64,000 nucleotides of DNA from JAPOUP01 sp965203605 (GTDB lineage Bacteria; Pseudomonadota; Alphaproteobacteria; Rhodobacterales; Rhodobacteraceae): the NCBI GenBank assembly GCA_965203605.1, contig OZ241902.1:310001-374000 (forward strand), given 5' to 3'. Below the pieces are notes generated by a model. That model had not been told where the DNA came from, did not search any database, and saw nothing but the letters and a program-made list of their open reading frames with translations. This document shows positions 19,101-28,143 of this stretch, one piece after another (within the stretch, counting starts at the first letter, position 1; the number at the start of each line of letters is the position of its first letter). The position numbers and the translations under genes are program-made.

Positions 19101-19409
19101 TTGCGGACCGCCGTGTTTCCTTCGCGGGACGGTCAGAGTGCGGCATTTCTGCGCTTGCCTTTGCGGGGGAGTTCTAGGTCCATTCGATCCAGTTGATCTG
19201 GGGTCTGGCCGTCGAGAGGAACTATGCCCGTGGTCGCCGTTGACCACGGGAGACGCCACGTCCCGGAGGGTCCGTTCGCTGGACCCAGCGCCCGGCGGGT
19301 CGTTCGCGGTCCTGACGGTGCGCAGGTTCCGGAGCGGTGAGGCGATTGCGTTCATTGGAGGTTCCCTCCAGAGTGCGTCAGCTGAACATTCCTGCAATGG
19401 AGCGGTCGC
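19101..19409. other. Intergenic, nothing seen
   Basis: About 310 bases before the LysE-type gene. No supported gene and no recognisable regulatory element. The presumed promoter of the exporter must lie here. Confidence 0.4.
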
Positions 19410-20015
19410 ATGGCTGCGGCGGCACTGGCTGGCTTCGCGCTCGGCCTTAGCCTGATCCTCGCGATAGGTGCGCAGAACGCCTTCGTCCTGCGGCAGGGCC
19501 TGCGCGGCGCCCATGTCTTTCCCGTCTGCATGGCATGCGCGCTCTCGGACGCCGCGCTCATTGCCATCGGTGTGGCGGGGTTCGCGGCGGTCGCGGAGTC
19601 AGTGCCAGAACTGGTGCCGGTCATTCGTTGGGGCGGCGTGGCCTTCCTGCTGGTCTATGGTGCGCTGTCGTTCAGGGCCGCGTTGGGACCGGCGACCGCT
19701 CTCGAGCCGGCGGGGAGTGGACCGGGATCCCTGGCGGGGGCCATGGCAGCCTGTCTGGCCCTGACCTGGCTCAATCCGCATGTATACCTCGACACGGTTC
19801 TCCTGCTGGGGTCGGTCTCGACCCGGTGGGGCGACAATCGGGCCGCATTCGGCGCGGGCGCCGTGACCGCGTCATTCGCGTTCTTCCTCTCGCTTGGCTA
19901 CGGTGCAGGGCTCCTGCGTCCGCTCTTCTCCAACCCCGCTTCCTGGAGGGTTCTGGAAGTGGTCATCGGCTGCACCATGTGGGGGATCGCCGCCAAACTT
20001 ACGATTGGCCCATAG
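19410..20015 (+). CDS. argO: LysE/ArgO-family amino-acid exporter
   Basis: 201 residues with about six membrane segments, the usual LysE size. Family features: an opening hydrophobic helix followed by IGAQNAFVLRQGLRG (very typical of LysE/ArgO), CALSDAALIAIGVAG, and the conserved TWLNPHVYLDTVLLLG. It would export basic amino acids such as arginine or lysine by proton-motive force at the inner membrane. Substrate choice cannot be read from the sequence. No lysG/argP-type regulator is adjacent. Confidence 0.9.
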   Translation: MAAAALAGFALGLSLILAIGAQNAFVLRQGLRGAHVFPVCMACALSDAALIAIGVAGFAAVAESVPELVPVIRWGGVAFLLVYGALSFRAALGPATALEPAGSGPGSLAGAMAACLALTWLNPHVYLDTVLLLGSVSTRWGDNRAAFGAGAVTASFAFFLSLGYGAGLLRPLFSNPASWRVLEVVIGCTMWGIAAKLTIGP

Positions 20016-20133
20016 GAAAGGCGTAACCCCAACCGAAAGGTCCATTGCCCGGCGATGATGTCGAATGGGCAGCGTGGTTTGCGTCTGTGGTGCTGCCTTG
20101 CCCTTTGGGCTGATCGCGTCTAGTCGCCAACCC

Positions 20134-21045
20134 ATGTTGACGGGGTCTCCACCACCTGCCCGACCGGGACATGGCATTCTCTGGATGGTTATTACTGGTC
20201 TGCTGTTCGTCGCTGTTGCGGCGCTCGTGAAGCTTGTCGGTGATCGGATTCCGGCGGCTGAAACGGCTTTCCTGCGGTATCTTTTGGGTCTGGTGTTCCT
20301 CATCCCGATGATTCGCCCGATGATTCGCGCGGGGCTGAGCAGGTCGTCACTGCATCTCTTTGGTGCGCGCGGCCTGATCCATGGCATCGGGGTCATGTCC
20401 TGGTTCTACGCAATGACGCAGATTTCGATCGCCGAGGTGACGTCAATGTCCTATTTCACGCCAATATATGCCACGATCGGTGCGGCAATGCTGCTTGGGG
20501 AGCGACTTGCCGTTCGACGGATCGCGGCAGTTCTGATAGCGCTTCTCGGCGCCTTGGTCATCCTGCGGCCCGGGTTCCGCGAAATCTCTAGCGGACACGT
20601 GGCGATGCTCGGCAATGGGCTCTGCTTCGCCCTGTCCTTCCTGATCGCCAAGGTCATGGCCGACCGTGTGCCGGCGTCGGTGGTGGTTGGATGGCTCTCT
20701 GTCTTTGTTACAGTCGCGCTGTTTCCGTTTGCGCTGTCCGTCTGGATATGGCCGACCTGGGACGAACTGGGCTGGTTGCTTGCAATTGCCGCATTGGCGA
20801 CCGCGGGACATTATACGATGACCCTTGCGCTGCGCGCCGCACCTATTGCGGTGACCCAGCCGGTGTCATTCCTGCAACTCGTGTGGGCGACCGTCCTTGG
20901 CGCAGTGATCTTCGCGGAACCGGTGGACGGCTGGGTAGTGTTCGGTGGGGTCCTGATCTGCACTTCAGTAACCTTCATCGCTCTGCGTGAAGCGGCGCTG
21001 AAGCGGCGTATGGCGGCAAGTGAGGCGGAAGCGACCCGGTTTTGA
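20134..21045 (+). CDS. DMT (EamA) family transporter
   Basis: 303 residues from the ATG at 20134; an earlier ATG at 20065 would add an unlikely 23-residue tail. Two EamA repeats give about ten membrane helices: the first from ILWMVITGLLFVAVAALVK through ALLGALVILRPGF, the second from LGNGLCFALSFLIAKVM to GGVLICTSVTFIALRE. AETAFLRYLLG and SYFTPIYATIGAAMLLGERL are typical of the RhaT/EamA group. It is a metabolite exporter or importer of unknown substrate in the inner membrane. A small stem (21044-21061) spans its stop codon. Confidence 0.85.
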   Translation: MLTGSPPPARPGHGILWMVITGLLFVAVAALVKLVGDRIPAAETAFLRYLLGLVFLIPMIRPMIRAGLSRSSLHLFGARGLIHGIGVMSWFYAMTQISIAEVTSMSYFTPIYATIGAAMLLGERLAVRRIAAVLIALLGALVILRPGFREISSGHVAMLGNGLCFALSFLIAKVMADRVPASVVVGWLSVFVTVALFPFALSVWIWPTWDELGWLLAIAALATAGHYTMTLALRAAPIAVTQPVSFLQLVWATVLGAVIFAEPVDGWVVFGGVLICTSVTFIALREAALKRRMAASEAEATRF

Positions 21046-21061
21046 GCCACTTCACTGGCTC
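21044..21061 (+). terminator. Possible terminator stem
   Basis: GAGCCA (21044-21049) and TGGCTC (21056-21061) form a 6-bp stem with a 6-base loop at the end of the DMT gene. There is no clear T-run after it, so this is weak. Confidence 0.25.
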
Positions 21062-21408
21062 TTGCGATGCAGTCAATTCGGAGCGGAACCGATAGGGCCG
21101 AACGAAAGCACTCCGCGAACTGTAAAGAACCGTCGTCGAGGTCGGAATTCCTCAGCGAATCGCCGCGCACGGTATGTGACTGGCCGATCCGGTTTCCTAT
21201 CGTATCGGCATCCTGCTACGGATTGGTCTGGTGTTGATTGACGGAGGACGGATCGGGAAGAGCGAAGTGGTTCGCCCGCAGCGTCTGGATCAGTCCAGGG
21301 TATGATGCTCTCCAATCAGGCAAGCGACTGACCGATTGGAGGTCGTCCGTCCGTTTGTATGCGGGACGGCCGTGCGGTTGCCCGAGATCTTTGAGGTGTG
21401 ACTTTCCC
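21062..21408. other. Upstream region of the GMC oxidoreductase gene
   Basis: About 350 bases without a gene. An in-frame extension of the oxidoreductase reaches 21238 but is not conserved. The notable element is the inverted repeat at 21310-21341. Confidence 0.4.
21310..21341. promoter_or_regulatory. Inverted repeat upstream of the choline-dehydrogenase-like gene
   Basis: CTCCAATC (21310-21317) and GATTGGAG (21334-21341) form perfect 8-bp arms separated by 16 bases, 68 bases before the ATG. It could be an operator or a leader hairpin. No betI gene lies nearby, so the regulator is unknown. Confidence 0.35.
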
Positions 21409-23070
21409 ATGAGTGAACTGAAAGCGGATTTTGTCATTGTAGGTGCGGGGTCTGCTGGCTGCGCCATGGCATATCGACTTGCGGAATCGGGAGCATCGGT
21501 GCTCGTTATCGAATTTGGCGGTTCAGACACTGGACCATTCATTCAGATGCCAGCCGCACTGAGCTATCCGATGAACATGAGCCGCTACGACTGGGGTTTC
21601 CGGTCCGAGCCCGAGCCAAATCTTGAAGGTAGGAGGCTTGCCTGTCCGCGCGGGAAGGTGGTCGGAGGTTCGTCGAGCATCAACGGCATGGTCTATGTGC
21701 GCGGTCACGCAAGAGACTATGAGACGTGGTCCGAGCTGGGTGCATATGGCTGGAGTTTTGCCGATGTTCTTCCTTATTTCCGCAGGATGGAGAACTGGCA
21801 TGGACAGGAAGGGGATGCCGAGTGGCGTGGAACGGAAGGGCCGCTTCACGTTACCCGTGGGCCGCGCGAGAATCCATTGGTCAGGGCATTCGTCAAGGCG
21901 GGCGAGCAGGCCGGCTATCCAGTCACCGCCGACTACAACGGGTGCCAACAGGAAGGATTCGGTGCCATGGAGGCGACGATCTGGAATGGTCGGCGGTGGT
22001 CCGCGGCGAATGCCTATCTGAAGCCCGCGCTGAAGCATAGCGGTTGTGCGCTTGTTCGCGCACTGGCGGAGAAGGTGGTGATGGAAGATGGTCGCGCCGT
22101 AGGTGTACGGATCCGCCGCCGGGGGAGGTCGGAGACCGTCTTCGCGCACAGGGAGGTCATCATCGCGGCCTCGGCGATCAATTCGCCAAAGCTCCTGATG
22201 CTGTCAGGAATCGGACCGGCTTCCGATCTTTTGGCGAAGGGCATTCAGGTGGTGGCTGACCGACCGGGCGTTGGCCAGAACCTGCAGGATCACCTGGAAA
22301 TTCTGATGCAGATGGAGGCGAGGCAATCGGTGAGCCTCTACAGGCATTGGAATCTGTTCGGAAAGGCCCTTGTCGGTGCCCAGTGGTTGTTGACGGGCCG
22401 CGGAATCGGCGCCTCCAACCATTTCGAGACCTGCGGGTTCATTCGGTCCGGTGCCGGAATCGACTATCCGGACATTGAGTTTCATTTCCTTCCGATCGCG
22501 ATGCGCTATGACGGTAAATCCACAACCGGAGGTCATGGCTTCCAGGCCCATGTCGGTCCAACAAGATCCAAGTCACGGGGGTCGGTGTCGTTGCGGTCGG
22601 CGGACCCTCTCGAACCTCCGGTAATTCGGTTCAATTACATGAGCCACGAGGATGACTGGAAGGAGTTCCGTAGCTGTATACGATTGACGAGGGAACTGTT
22701 CGCCCAAGAAGCTTTTGGCCCCTATGCTGGAGCGGAGATCTTCCCTGGTACGGATGTCCAGAGTGATGCGGAACTCGACGCGGTGGTTCGTGGGCATGCG
22801 GAGAGTTCCTATCATCCCTGCGGCACCGTGCGTATGGGACGACCGGATGATCCGATGGCGGTCGTGGATGCTGAATGTCGGGTGATTGGGGTCGACCGGC
22901 TTCGGGTTGCCGACAGTTCGGTGTTTCCGCAGATCACCAATGGAAACCTTAACGGGCCGTCGATCATGCTTGGCGAAAAGGTGGCCGACCACATTCTAGG
23001 GCGCGACCCGCTTCCAGCTCTGAATCTGGAACCATGGATAAATCCGAACTGGCAGACCTCTCAACGGTAG
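21409..23070 (+). CDS. betA: GMC oxidoreductase, choline dehydrogenase-like
   Basis: 553 residues, the length of BetA. The FAD-binding start is ADFVIVGAGSAGCAMAYRL. GMC signature 1 appears as CPRGKVVGGSSSINGMVYVRG, and signature 2 as HREVIIAASAINSPKLLMLSGIGP. The C-terminal active site has SSYHPCGTVRMG (catalytic histidine) and NGNLNGPSIMLGEK (catalytic asparagine). BetA oxidises choline to betaine aldehyde at the membrane, feeding glycine-betaine synthesis. Other GMC members accept other alcohols, and no betB or betI is adjacent, so the substrate is not certain. The ATG at 21409 was chosen over an upstream extension because the FAD motif follows directly. Confidence 0.85.
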   Translation: MSELKADFVIVGAGSAGCAMAYRLAESGASVLVIEFGGSDTGPFIQMPAALSYPMNMSRYDWGFRSEPEPNLEGRRLACPRGKVVGGSSSINGMVYVRGHARDYETWSELGAYGWSFADVLPYFRRMENWHGQEGDAEWRGTEGPLHVTRGPRENPLVRAFVKAGEQAGYPVTADYNGCQQEGFGAMEATIWNGRRWSAANAYLKPALKHSGCALVRALAEKVVMEDGRAVGVRIRRRGRSETVFAHREVIIAASAINSPKLLMLSGIGPASDLLAKGIQVVADRPGVGQNLQDHLEILMQMEARQSVSLYRHWNLFGKALVGAQWLLTGRGIGASNHFETCGFIRSGAGIDYPDIEFHFLPIAMRYDGKSTTGGHGFQAHVGPTRSKSRGSVSLRSADPLEPPVIRFNYMSHEDDWKEFRSCIRLTRELFAQEAFGPYAGAEIFPGTDVQSDAELDAVVRGHAESSYHPCGTVRMGRPDDPMAVVDAECRVIGVDRLRVADSSVFPQITNGNLNGPSIMLGEKVADHILGRDPLPALNLEPWINPNWQTSQR

Positions 23071-23336
23071 GGCCAGCTTTGTTCCCGTGCCGCCGACCGA
23101 CAGATGGTGGATCATCGTCTATCGTGAGTGCGGGATCCGGAGGCCCGTGGCGGCGAGGCCGTTCCGATTCCTGCGCGAACCGCTGCGATCCTCCTAATCA
23201 TGGCTCAACAGGCGTTTCATTGCCGGGCAGGACAGGGGTCGGTGCACAGGAAGACGCCGGTCGCCGCTCAGGCACCAAAGTCACGGTTCTTGTCCTGATC
23301 GGGAATGGAGTGTTGCCATAAGGCGGAGGAGTGGCC

Positions 23337-24310
23337 CTATCCGAGTTGGTAGGGCAGAATTCCACGCAGGTTATGGTCCACGCTGAGTTGCCCTTCCAGC
23401 GGAGGTACCGATCGCTGATGGCAGTTCCTGCGTTTACAGATGCGGCAGGAGAGCCGATGGCCTGATACGCCGAGCGGTTCGAGACATCAAAGTCGTCGGC
23501 ATAGACGAGGCGGTCTGCATGGTTGATTTCGCAACCAAGCCCGATCGCATAGCGTCGGACAGGCACCTTGAAGCCGCCGCCAGGCTTGCTGACATCACGT
23601 GCGAGGCAGAGATAGCGCATACCGTCTGGAGTTTCGGCGAGCTGGCGAAGGAAACGACCGGGGTTTCGAATGCCTGGTGCACATTCCAGAGAGGGCAGGC
23701 TCCCCCAAAACGGGCAAACTGAAGTCTTGTGGCCGAATGGCGCCTGGTAATCGTGCCGGCTTGATCGACACGGACAAAAAAGAAGGGCACACCCTTCGCA
23801 CCTGGACGCTGCAATGTGCTTAGGCGATGTGCGACCTGTTCGATCAAGGCACCAAACAGATCCGCCATCCGTTCGAGGTCGTGTCGGGTTTCCTGCGCCG
23901 CCTTCAGAAAGGTGCCATAGGGCAGAAGTGCCGCGCCAGCGAAGTAGTTCGCGAGTCCAATCTTGGCGATTGCCCGTGCCTCTCGAGTTCGGAAGCGGGC
24001 AAGGCCAAGTGTGGCTTCAAGGAGATCATTGTGCCCGATCAGCGCCATCTGATGCAGGATCTGAAAGTATCTGGTTGCGGGGGAAGCGCGGGAAGATAGT
24101 GTCAGCACCCGTGTTGAGGTATCGAATGATCGAAGCAATTCGACATCAGCGGTGCATACGGTGACGTCGAGATCCTCAAGGCTCAGGACCGTCGCGTCAT
24201 AGCGATCCACCACCGCGGCAATTGTTCGCGAATAGTTTTCGGCGGCGCGGTCGACGGCGTCGATGTGGTTGTCACAATAGAGGGGGTGTCGAAATCTCAA
24301 ACTGAAATCA
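23337..24310 (-). pseudogene. pccR: PccR/ScfR-type regulator, C-terminal part (split gene, two frameshifts)
   Basis: This is the ligand-binding part of the short-chain fatty acyl-CoA regulator family (the DUF2083 region). It starts in HPLYCDNHIDAVDRAAENY, continues through IGLANYFAGAALLPYG and KGVPFFFVRVDQAGTI, and reaches PLWNVHQAFETP. A one-base loss near 23668 shifts the frame; the protein continues as GMRYLCLARDVSKPGGGFK and VRRYAIGLGCEI. A second one-base loss near 23460 shifts it again, after which SCRICKRRNCHQRS and the natural end ILPYQLG plus stop (23337) can be read. The N-terminal HTH is missing here and is found 6.2 kb away at 30485-30727. Relatives activate pccB and related genes in Rhodobacter; this copy cannot work. 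Confidence 0.8.
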
Positions 24311-24451
24311 AGATATTGCGGTGGCAAAGCGGATAGAGCAACATGATCAGATCCGTCGCGTAAGTAGAGCCGGGGCTGGCCATGGCCGAGACGCTGGTGT
24401 CAACTCGAGGGCGGTCGCGGTCGGCGCACCCGAAGGCTTGGCTGCCGGGAC

Positions 24452-25462
24452 CTAGGGATGTTTTGTGCAGGAGGAGGAGTGGAGTGGGGCCTGGTCCTGA
24501 ATGTCCGGGAGATTGCTGCCTGGATTTGCGAAGTCCAACATGGCCTCGCTCATGATGTCCAGAAGCCGCCCATAATGAGATATTCGTTCCAGGCCAGAGC
24601 GGTGGGTGAGCCCGATATCGAACGGATGCAATTCTTCACCCATATTCAGCGGCACCACCCCGGCACCCATCCCGCTGCGATAGATCATAGCGGTTTCAAA
24701 CAATAGAAAATTCTCGCGAAGAACCACTTCAATACATGACTGAAGCGAGTTCGTCTCAAGGACAACCTTTGGCAGCGAAGCGTCATTTCGGCGCAAATAT
24801 GCTGCCAGAGAACCAAATATTTTTGCCGAAGGCGAAAAAAGTACAAATGGATAGTTTGCCAATTCCTTTGCATTCACCTTTGCCCTTTTGGCAAGCGGGT
24901 GTTTTTTTGACGCCAAAACGACGAGATCCGATTGAGCTACGCGCTTGGTCTTCAGGTCCTTTTCCGCTTCACTTTCTGGAAGTACACCGGCATATATTTC
25001 GGCCTTTCCAAGCTGCAAGTCCCGCACAAAATCCTTTGTATCAATCGATTTTACGTTCAACCGTATACGTGGGAAGAGCCTGTGGAAACGACCCAATATC
25101 GTGGGTATCACGATCATCGACCAGATCGGGCCCGCGATGATGTTGATCGTGCTATCCTGATCATTGATCACGTTCCGAATACTCTGCAACGCATGGTCAT
25201 ATTCAAGGGCAATTGACCTTGCGTGTTTGAGAAACAATTCTCCCGCAGGGGTCAGGGCGACACCATTTGCAACTCGTCCAAAGAGTTGAGTGCCTACGGT
25301 CTCTTCCAACTTCCTTATGCCCTTTGACATTGCGGGCTGTGATACGTTCAAGGTCCGCGCAGCATCGCTGATGCTGCCTTGCTCAGCGATCGCAATAAAC
25401 TGATGCAGGTGAATAAGGTTGGGAAACGGATGCCTCAACGGACACGATCCTCGTAGTGTCAC
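24452..25462 (-). CDS. LysR-family transcriptional regulator
   Basis: 336 residues from a GTG at 25462. The N-terminal winged helix-turn-helix is standard: HLHQFIAIAEQGSISDAARTLNVSQPAMSKGIRKLEE, then LTPAGELFLKHAR. The effector-binding domain follows (IIAGPIWSMIVIPTILGRF, VLASKKHPLA). It lies immediately downstream of the importer genes on the same strand, with a 45-base gap. It probably regulates the sulfatase cassette in answer to the substrate or to sulfate-starvation metabolites, as CysB and Cbl do; that is inference. Its C-terminal tail (LHSSSCTKHP) runs into the decayed regulator sequence and may be a junction artefact. Confidence 0.85.
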   Translation of the reverse strand: MTLRGSCPLRHPFPNLIHLHQFIAIAEQGSISDAARTLNVSQPAMSKGIRKLEETVGTQLFGRVANGVALTPAGELFLKHARSIALEYDHALQSIRNVINDQDSTINIIAGPIWSMIVIPTILGRFHRLFPRIRLNVKSIDTKDFVRDLQLGKAEIYAGVLPESEAEKDLKTKRVAQSDLVVLASKKHPLAKRAKVNAKELANYPFVLFSPSAKIFGSLAAYLRRNDASLPKVVLETNSLQSCIEVVLRENFLLFETAMIYRSGMGAGVVPLNMGEELHPFDIGLTHRSGLERISHYGRLLDIMSEAMLDFANPGSNLPDIQDQAPLHSSSCTKHP

Positions 25463-25507
25463 GTCCTCAGACTAGCACCCGGCGATACCTGAAGCAAATG
25501 CAATACG

Positions 25508-26329
25508 TCAGACCGTTTCACCAGGATCCCAAGTGATGACCAGCTTTTCGATCAACGAAACGATGGTGAAGCCCGCAATTGCGATTACCGACGCAGTCAG
25601 GATGGTGGCAAACAGCCGGGGCGCATCAAAATCAAACATGCTTTGAATCAAGACATAGCCGATACCCTTGTTGGCTCCGATCCATTCTCCAACGATAGCG
25701 CCAAGGACACACATGGTCACCGATATTTTCAGAGCCGAAAAGATGTAAGGAAGCGCACCGTAGATCCGGATGAAGCGGAATACCTCACTGCGCGACGCCG
25801 AAAGAACGTGCATCAGTTCCAACAGGTTTGGACTGACCGCACGAAGACCGCGGACGGCATTGACCAATGTCGGGAAAAAGCAGATCAGAGCGGCCACTGC
25901 GATTTTCGGCTCCATGCCATTGCCAAGAATCAGTTTCAGCACGGGCGCTATCGCAACGATGGGGATCGTCTTGATCAGAATCGCGACGGGATAATACATC
26001 TCCTCGATCAGCTTGTTGTAGACGAACGCGACTGCCACCAGAATGGCGATCGTGTTTCCGATCAGGAAACCAAAAAATGCTTCCGTAATCGTTGGAACGG
26101 CATTGTCGATCAGTAGGGCCCAGTCGCGTCCGATGGCGCCAAAGACGTCAAGTGGTGTTGGCACCAGATAGTCGGGCACCGCCAGAATCATGCACAGTGC
26201 CTGCCAGACAATCAGCATGGATGAAAAGCCAATGCCGCCCATGATGGTGACACGCAGAGGGCCTTCAGGTGGCAAGCCGCCTGTAAGCCCTCGGCTTTCT
26301 TCGGGGCCACCTATGGTTTCATCCCGCAT
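25508..26329 (-). CDS. ABC transporter permease (SsuC/TauC type)
   Basis: 273 residues from the ATG at 26329, which overlaps the end of the ATPase gene. An upstream start would overlap by about 60 bases. Six or so membrane segments and the BPD_transp_1 layout are visible: LIVWQALCMILAVPDYLVPTP, EAFFGFLIGNTIAILVAVAF, and the EAA-loop region RIYGALPYIFSALKISVTM followed by AIVGEWIGANKGIGYVL. This is the SsuC/TauC/ThiX group that moves sulfonates, nitrate or thiamine precursors. With the sulfatase next door, an organosulfate is the likely substrate. Cytoplasmic membrane; partner of the adjacent ATPase and binding protein. Confidence 0.85.
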   Translation of the reverse strand: MRDETIGGPEESRGLTGGLPPEGPLRVTIMGGIGFSSMLIVWQALCMILAVPDYLVPTPLDVFGAIGRDWALLIDNAVPTITEAFFGFLIGNTIAILVAVAFVYNKLIEEMYYPVAILIKTIPIVAIAPVLKLILGNGMEPKIAVAALICFFPTLVNAVRGLRAVSPNLLELMHVLSASRSEVFRFIRIYGALPYIFSALKISVTMCVLGAIVGEWIGANKGIGYVLIQSMFDFDAPRLFATILTASVIAIAGFTIVSLIEKLVITWDPGETV

Positions 26330-27086
26330 CAAGACAGGCCCGCAACCCTGCAACTTGTGCACCCACTCGGGGATCATCCTTCAGTTCCAAGGTACGCTCT
26401 TCAGGCAGGTCCACCTCAAGAACTTCGCCAACACGGCAAGGACGTTTGCTCAGCACCACAACGCGTTGAGACAGGAAAACAGCTTCCTGCAGCGAATGAG
26501 TGACAAATACGATGGTCATTCCACCATGCCGCCAAATCCGCAGAAGTTCAACATTGAGTGTATCGCGCACCAGTTCATCCAATGCCCCGAAAGGCTCATC
26601 CATCAGCAGGATTCTTGGTCTTGTAACAAGGGCGCGGGCAATCGCCACCCGCTGCCGCATGCCGCCTGATAGTTCGGAAGGTCTTGCATCCACGAACCCG
26701 TCCAGTTCCACCAGCCGCAGCGCTTCCAGGGGATCCATCGCGTCAGACTGGGCTTGCTGGTTGCCAACCTTGAAAGGGAGACTCACATTCTCCATCACGG
26801 TCGCCCACGGCATCAACACGGATTGCTGGAAGACCATTGAGAAAAGCCGCTGCTTCCGCGCCTGTTGCGGACTGCTGCCCAGAATCTTTGCACTACCCCT
26901 TGTCGGTTGCAGAATATCTGCGATGACGCGCAAGAGCGTAGATTTCCCGCAGCCTGAGTGCCCAATGAGGGAAACAAACTCACCTTCTGCAATGGAAAGA
27001 TCAACGTTACCCACAGCTTCAAGGGTCTTCCCCCTGGCGCTAAAGGTAACGTTGACCCCGGAGAGCTGAATCGCGGCGGGTGCCAA
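26319..27086 (-). CDS. ABC transporter ATP-binding protein (SsuB/TauB type)
   Basis: 255 residues from a TTG at 27086. All nucleotide-binding motifs are present: Walker A GHSGCGKST, Q-loop VFQQSVLMPW, signature LSGGMRQR, Walker B ILLMDEPFGALDE and the switch histidine in VFVTHSLQEAV. The sequence belongs to the nitrate/sulfonate/taurine group. It powers the neighbouring permease. The gene lies between the binding protein (35-base gap) and the permease (overlap), so the three form one unit transcribed leftwards from the sulfatase. Confidence 0.88.
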   Translation of the reverse strand: MAPAAIQLSGVNVTFSARGKTLEAVGNVDLSIAEGEFVSLIGHSGCGKSTLLRVIADILQPTRGSAKILGSSPQQARKQRLFSMVFQQSVLMPWATVMENVSLPFKVGNQQAQSDAMDPLEALRLVELDGFVDARPSELSGGMRQRVAIARALVTRPRILLMDEPFGALDELVRDTLNVELLRIWRHGGMTIVFVTHSLQEAVFLSQRVVVLSKRPCRVGEVLEVDLPEERTLELKDDPRVGAQVAGLRACLDAG

Positions 27087-27121
27087 GATTCCCTCCCTAT
27101 AGGAGTCACACCAAGCCCAAT

Positions 27122-28114
27122 TCAGTCTCTCTTGGTGCGTTCCACAGCCTCGAGGATTGATCCATCATGGATGTCCGCTGCCTTTAACTCCGCTGAGATT
27201 TCACCAAGTTTGGCATACCGGTCCAATGCCTGCTGCCAACGCTCGGCAGAAACATTACCAAAACCCATGTTTGCTGTTTCATCGGTATAGACAAACTCAT
27301 CAATGATGATCTTGAGCGCGGGGCCTTCCCGGTTCGCCTGCAGCGCCGGCGCAAAGGCGATCATGAGTTCCACCGACTCATCCTGATTGTCAGCAACCCA
27401 GGCCCAAGCTTTGTCGACAGCCTTCAGAAAAGCTTCAAAGGTTTCGGGGTCATTGGCGAGCGCATCCTTTTGGGCCACATAGTAGTTCGACTGGAATTGA
27501 AGGCCATTGTCCCAGATTGACTGACTGTTGTAGCCGCCGGAGTGTTCCAGAATCGGCGCAATCTGAGCCAGATTGGTTGGCCAGCCCCCAACAATGTCGA
27601 CCTGATCCTGCATCAAGGCCGGTGTGCCGGCTTGAACACGGGTAATGTCATCCAGTTTCAATCCGACATTGTCCAAAAGAACTGCGATCTGTGGGGTGGC
27701 GCTTGGCGGAGCTCCCACGCGCATTCCCTTCCAGTCTGCAACGGATTTTATGTCCTTTTCGCCTAGAGAATAGAATGTCAGAGGAGCCCTTTGAAACGAC
27801 GCACCGAAGGATGCCAACGGGAGACCCTTGTTGGCGGAGTACATGATCTGCGGTGCATATGCGATTACGACGTCGGCAGCCCCGCCCATCAATTCCTGAA
27901 TGGGATTTGCTGCGGGACCGCCGGGTAGGATGGTCACGTTTAGCCCAACCTCTTCAAAAAAGCCGTTCTCCAAAGCTATAATTTCACCGGCTGAAGATGC
28001 ATCTGGCAACCATGCCAGCTGCAAGGTAAGGTCCTTCGCATGAGCCGCGGTGGTGGTTGTAAACGACATACCCAGAGCTGTCGCAGCAGCGATGATGGTC
28101 TGTTTCGTAATCAT
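27122..28114 (-). CDS. NMT1/SsuA-like substrate-binding protein
   Basis: 330 residues. A signal peptide (TIIAAATALGMSFTTTTAAHA) precedes LTLQLAWLPDASSAGEIIALENGFFEEVGLNVTI, the typical opening of NMT1/THI5-type binding proteins. GGAADVVIAYAPQIMYS and the WKGMRVGAPPSATPQIAVLL segment follow the family pattern. It would catch the substrate in the periplasm and deliver it to the permease. The natural ligand is not readable from sequence. Context (sulfatase upstream by 30 bases, same strand) suggests a sulfate ester, though family members also bind sulfonates, nitrate and pyrimidine precursors. Confidence 0.85.
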   Translation of the reverse strand: MITKQTIIAAATALGMSFTTTTAAHAKDLTLQLAWLPDASSAGEIIALENGFFEEVGLNVTILPGGPAANPIQELMGGAADVVIAYAPQIMYSANKGLPLASFGASFQRAPLTFYSLGEKDIKSVADWKGMRVGAPPSATPQIAVLLDNVGLKLDDITRVQAGTPALMQDQVDIVGGWPTNLAQIAPILEHSGGYNSQSIWDNGLQFQSNYYVAQKDALANDPETFEAFLKAVDKAWAWVADNQDESVELMIAFAPALQANREGPALKIIIDEFVYTDETANMGFGNVSAERWQQALDRYAKLGEISAELKAADIHDGSILEAVERTKRD

Positions 28115-28143
28115 AAGAACGGTCTCCCTATTGACGTTTCCGC

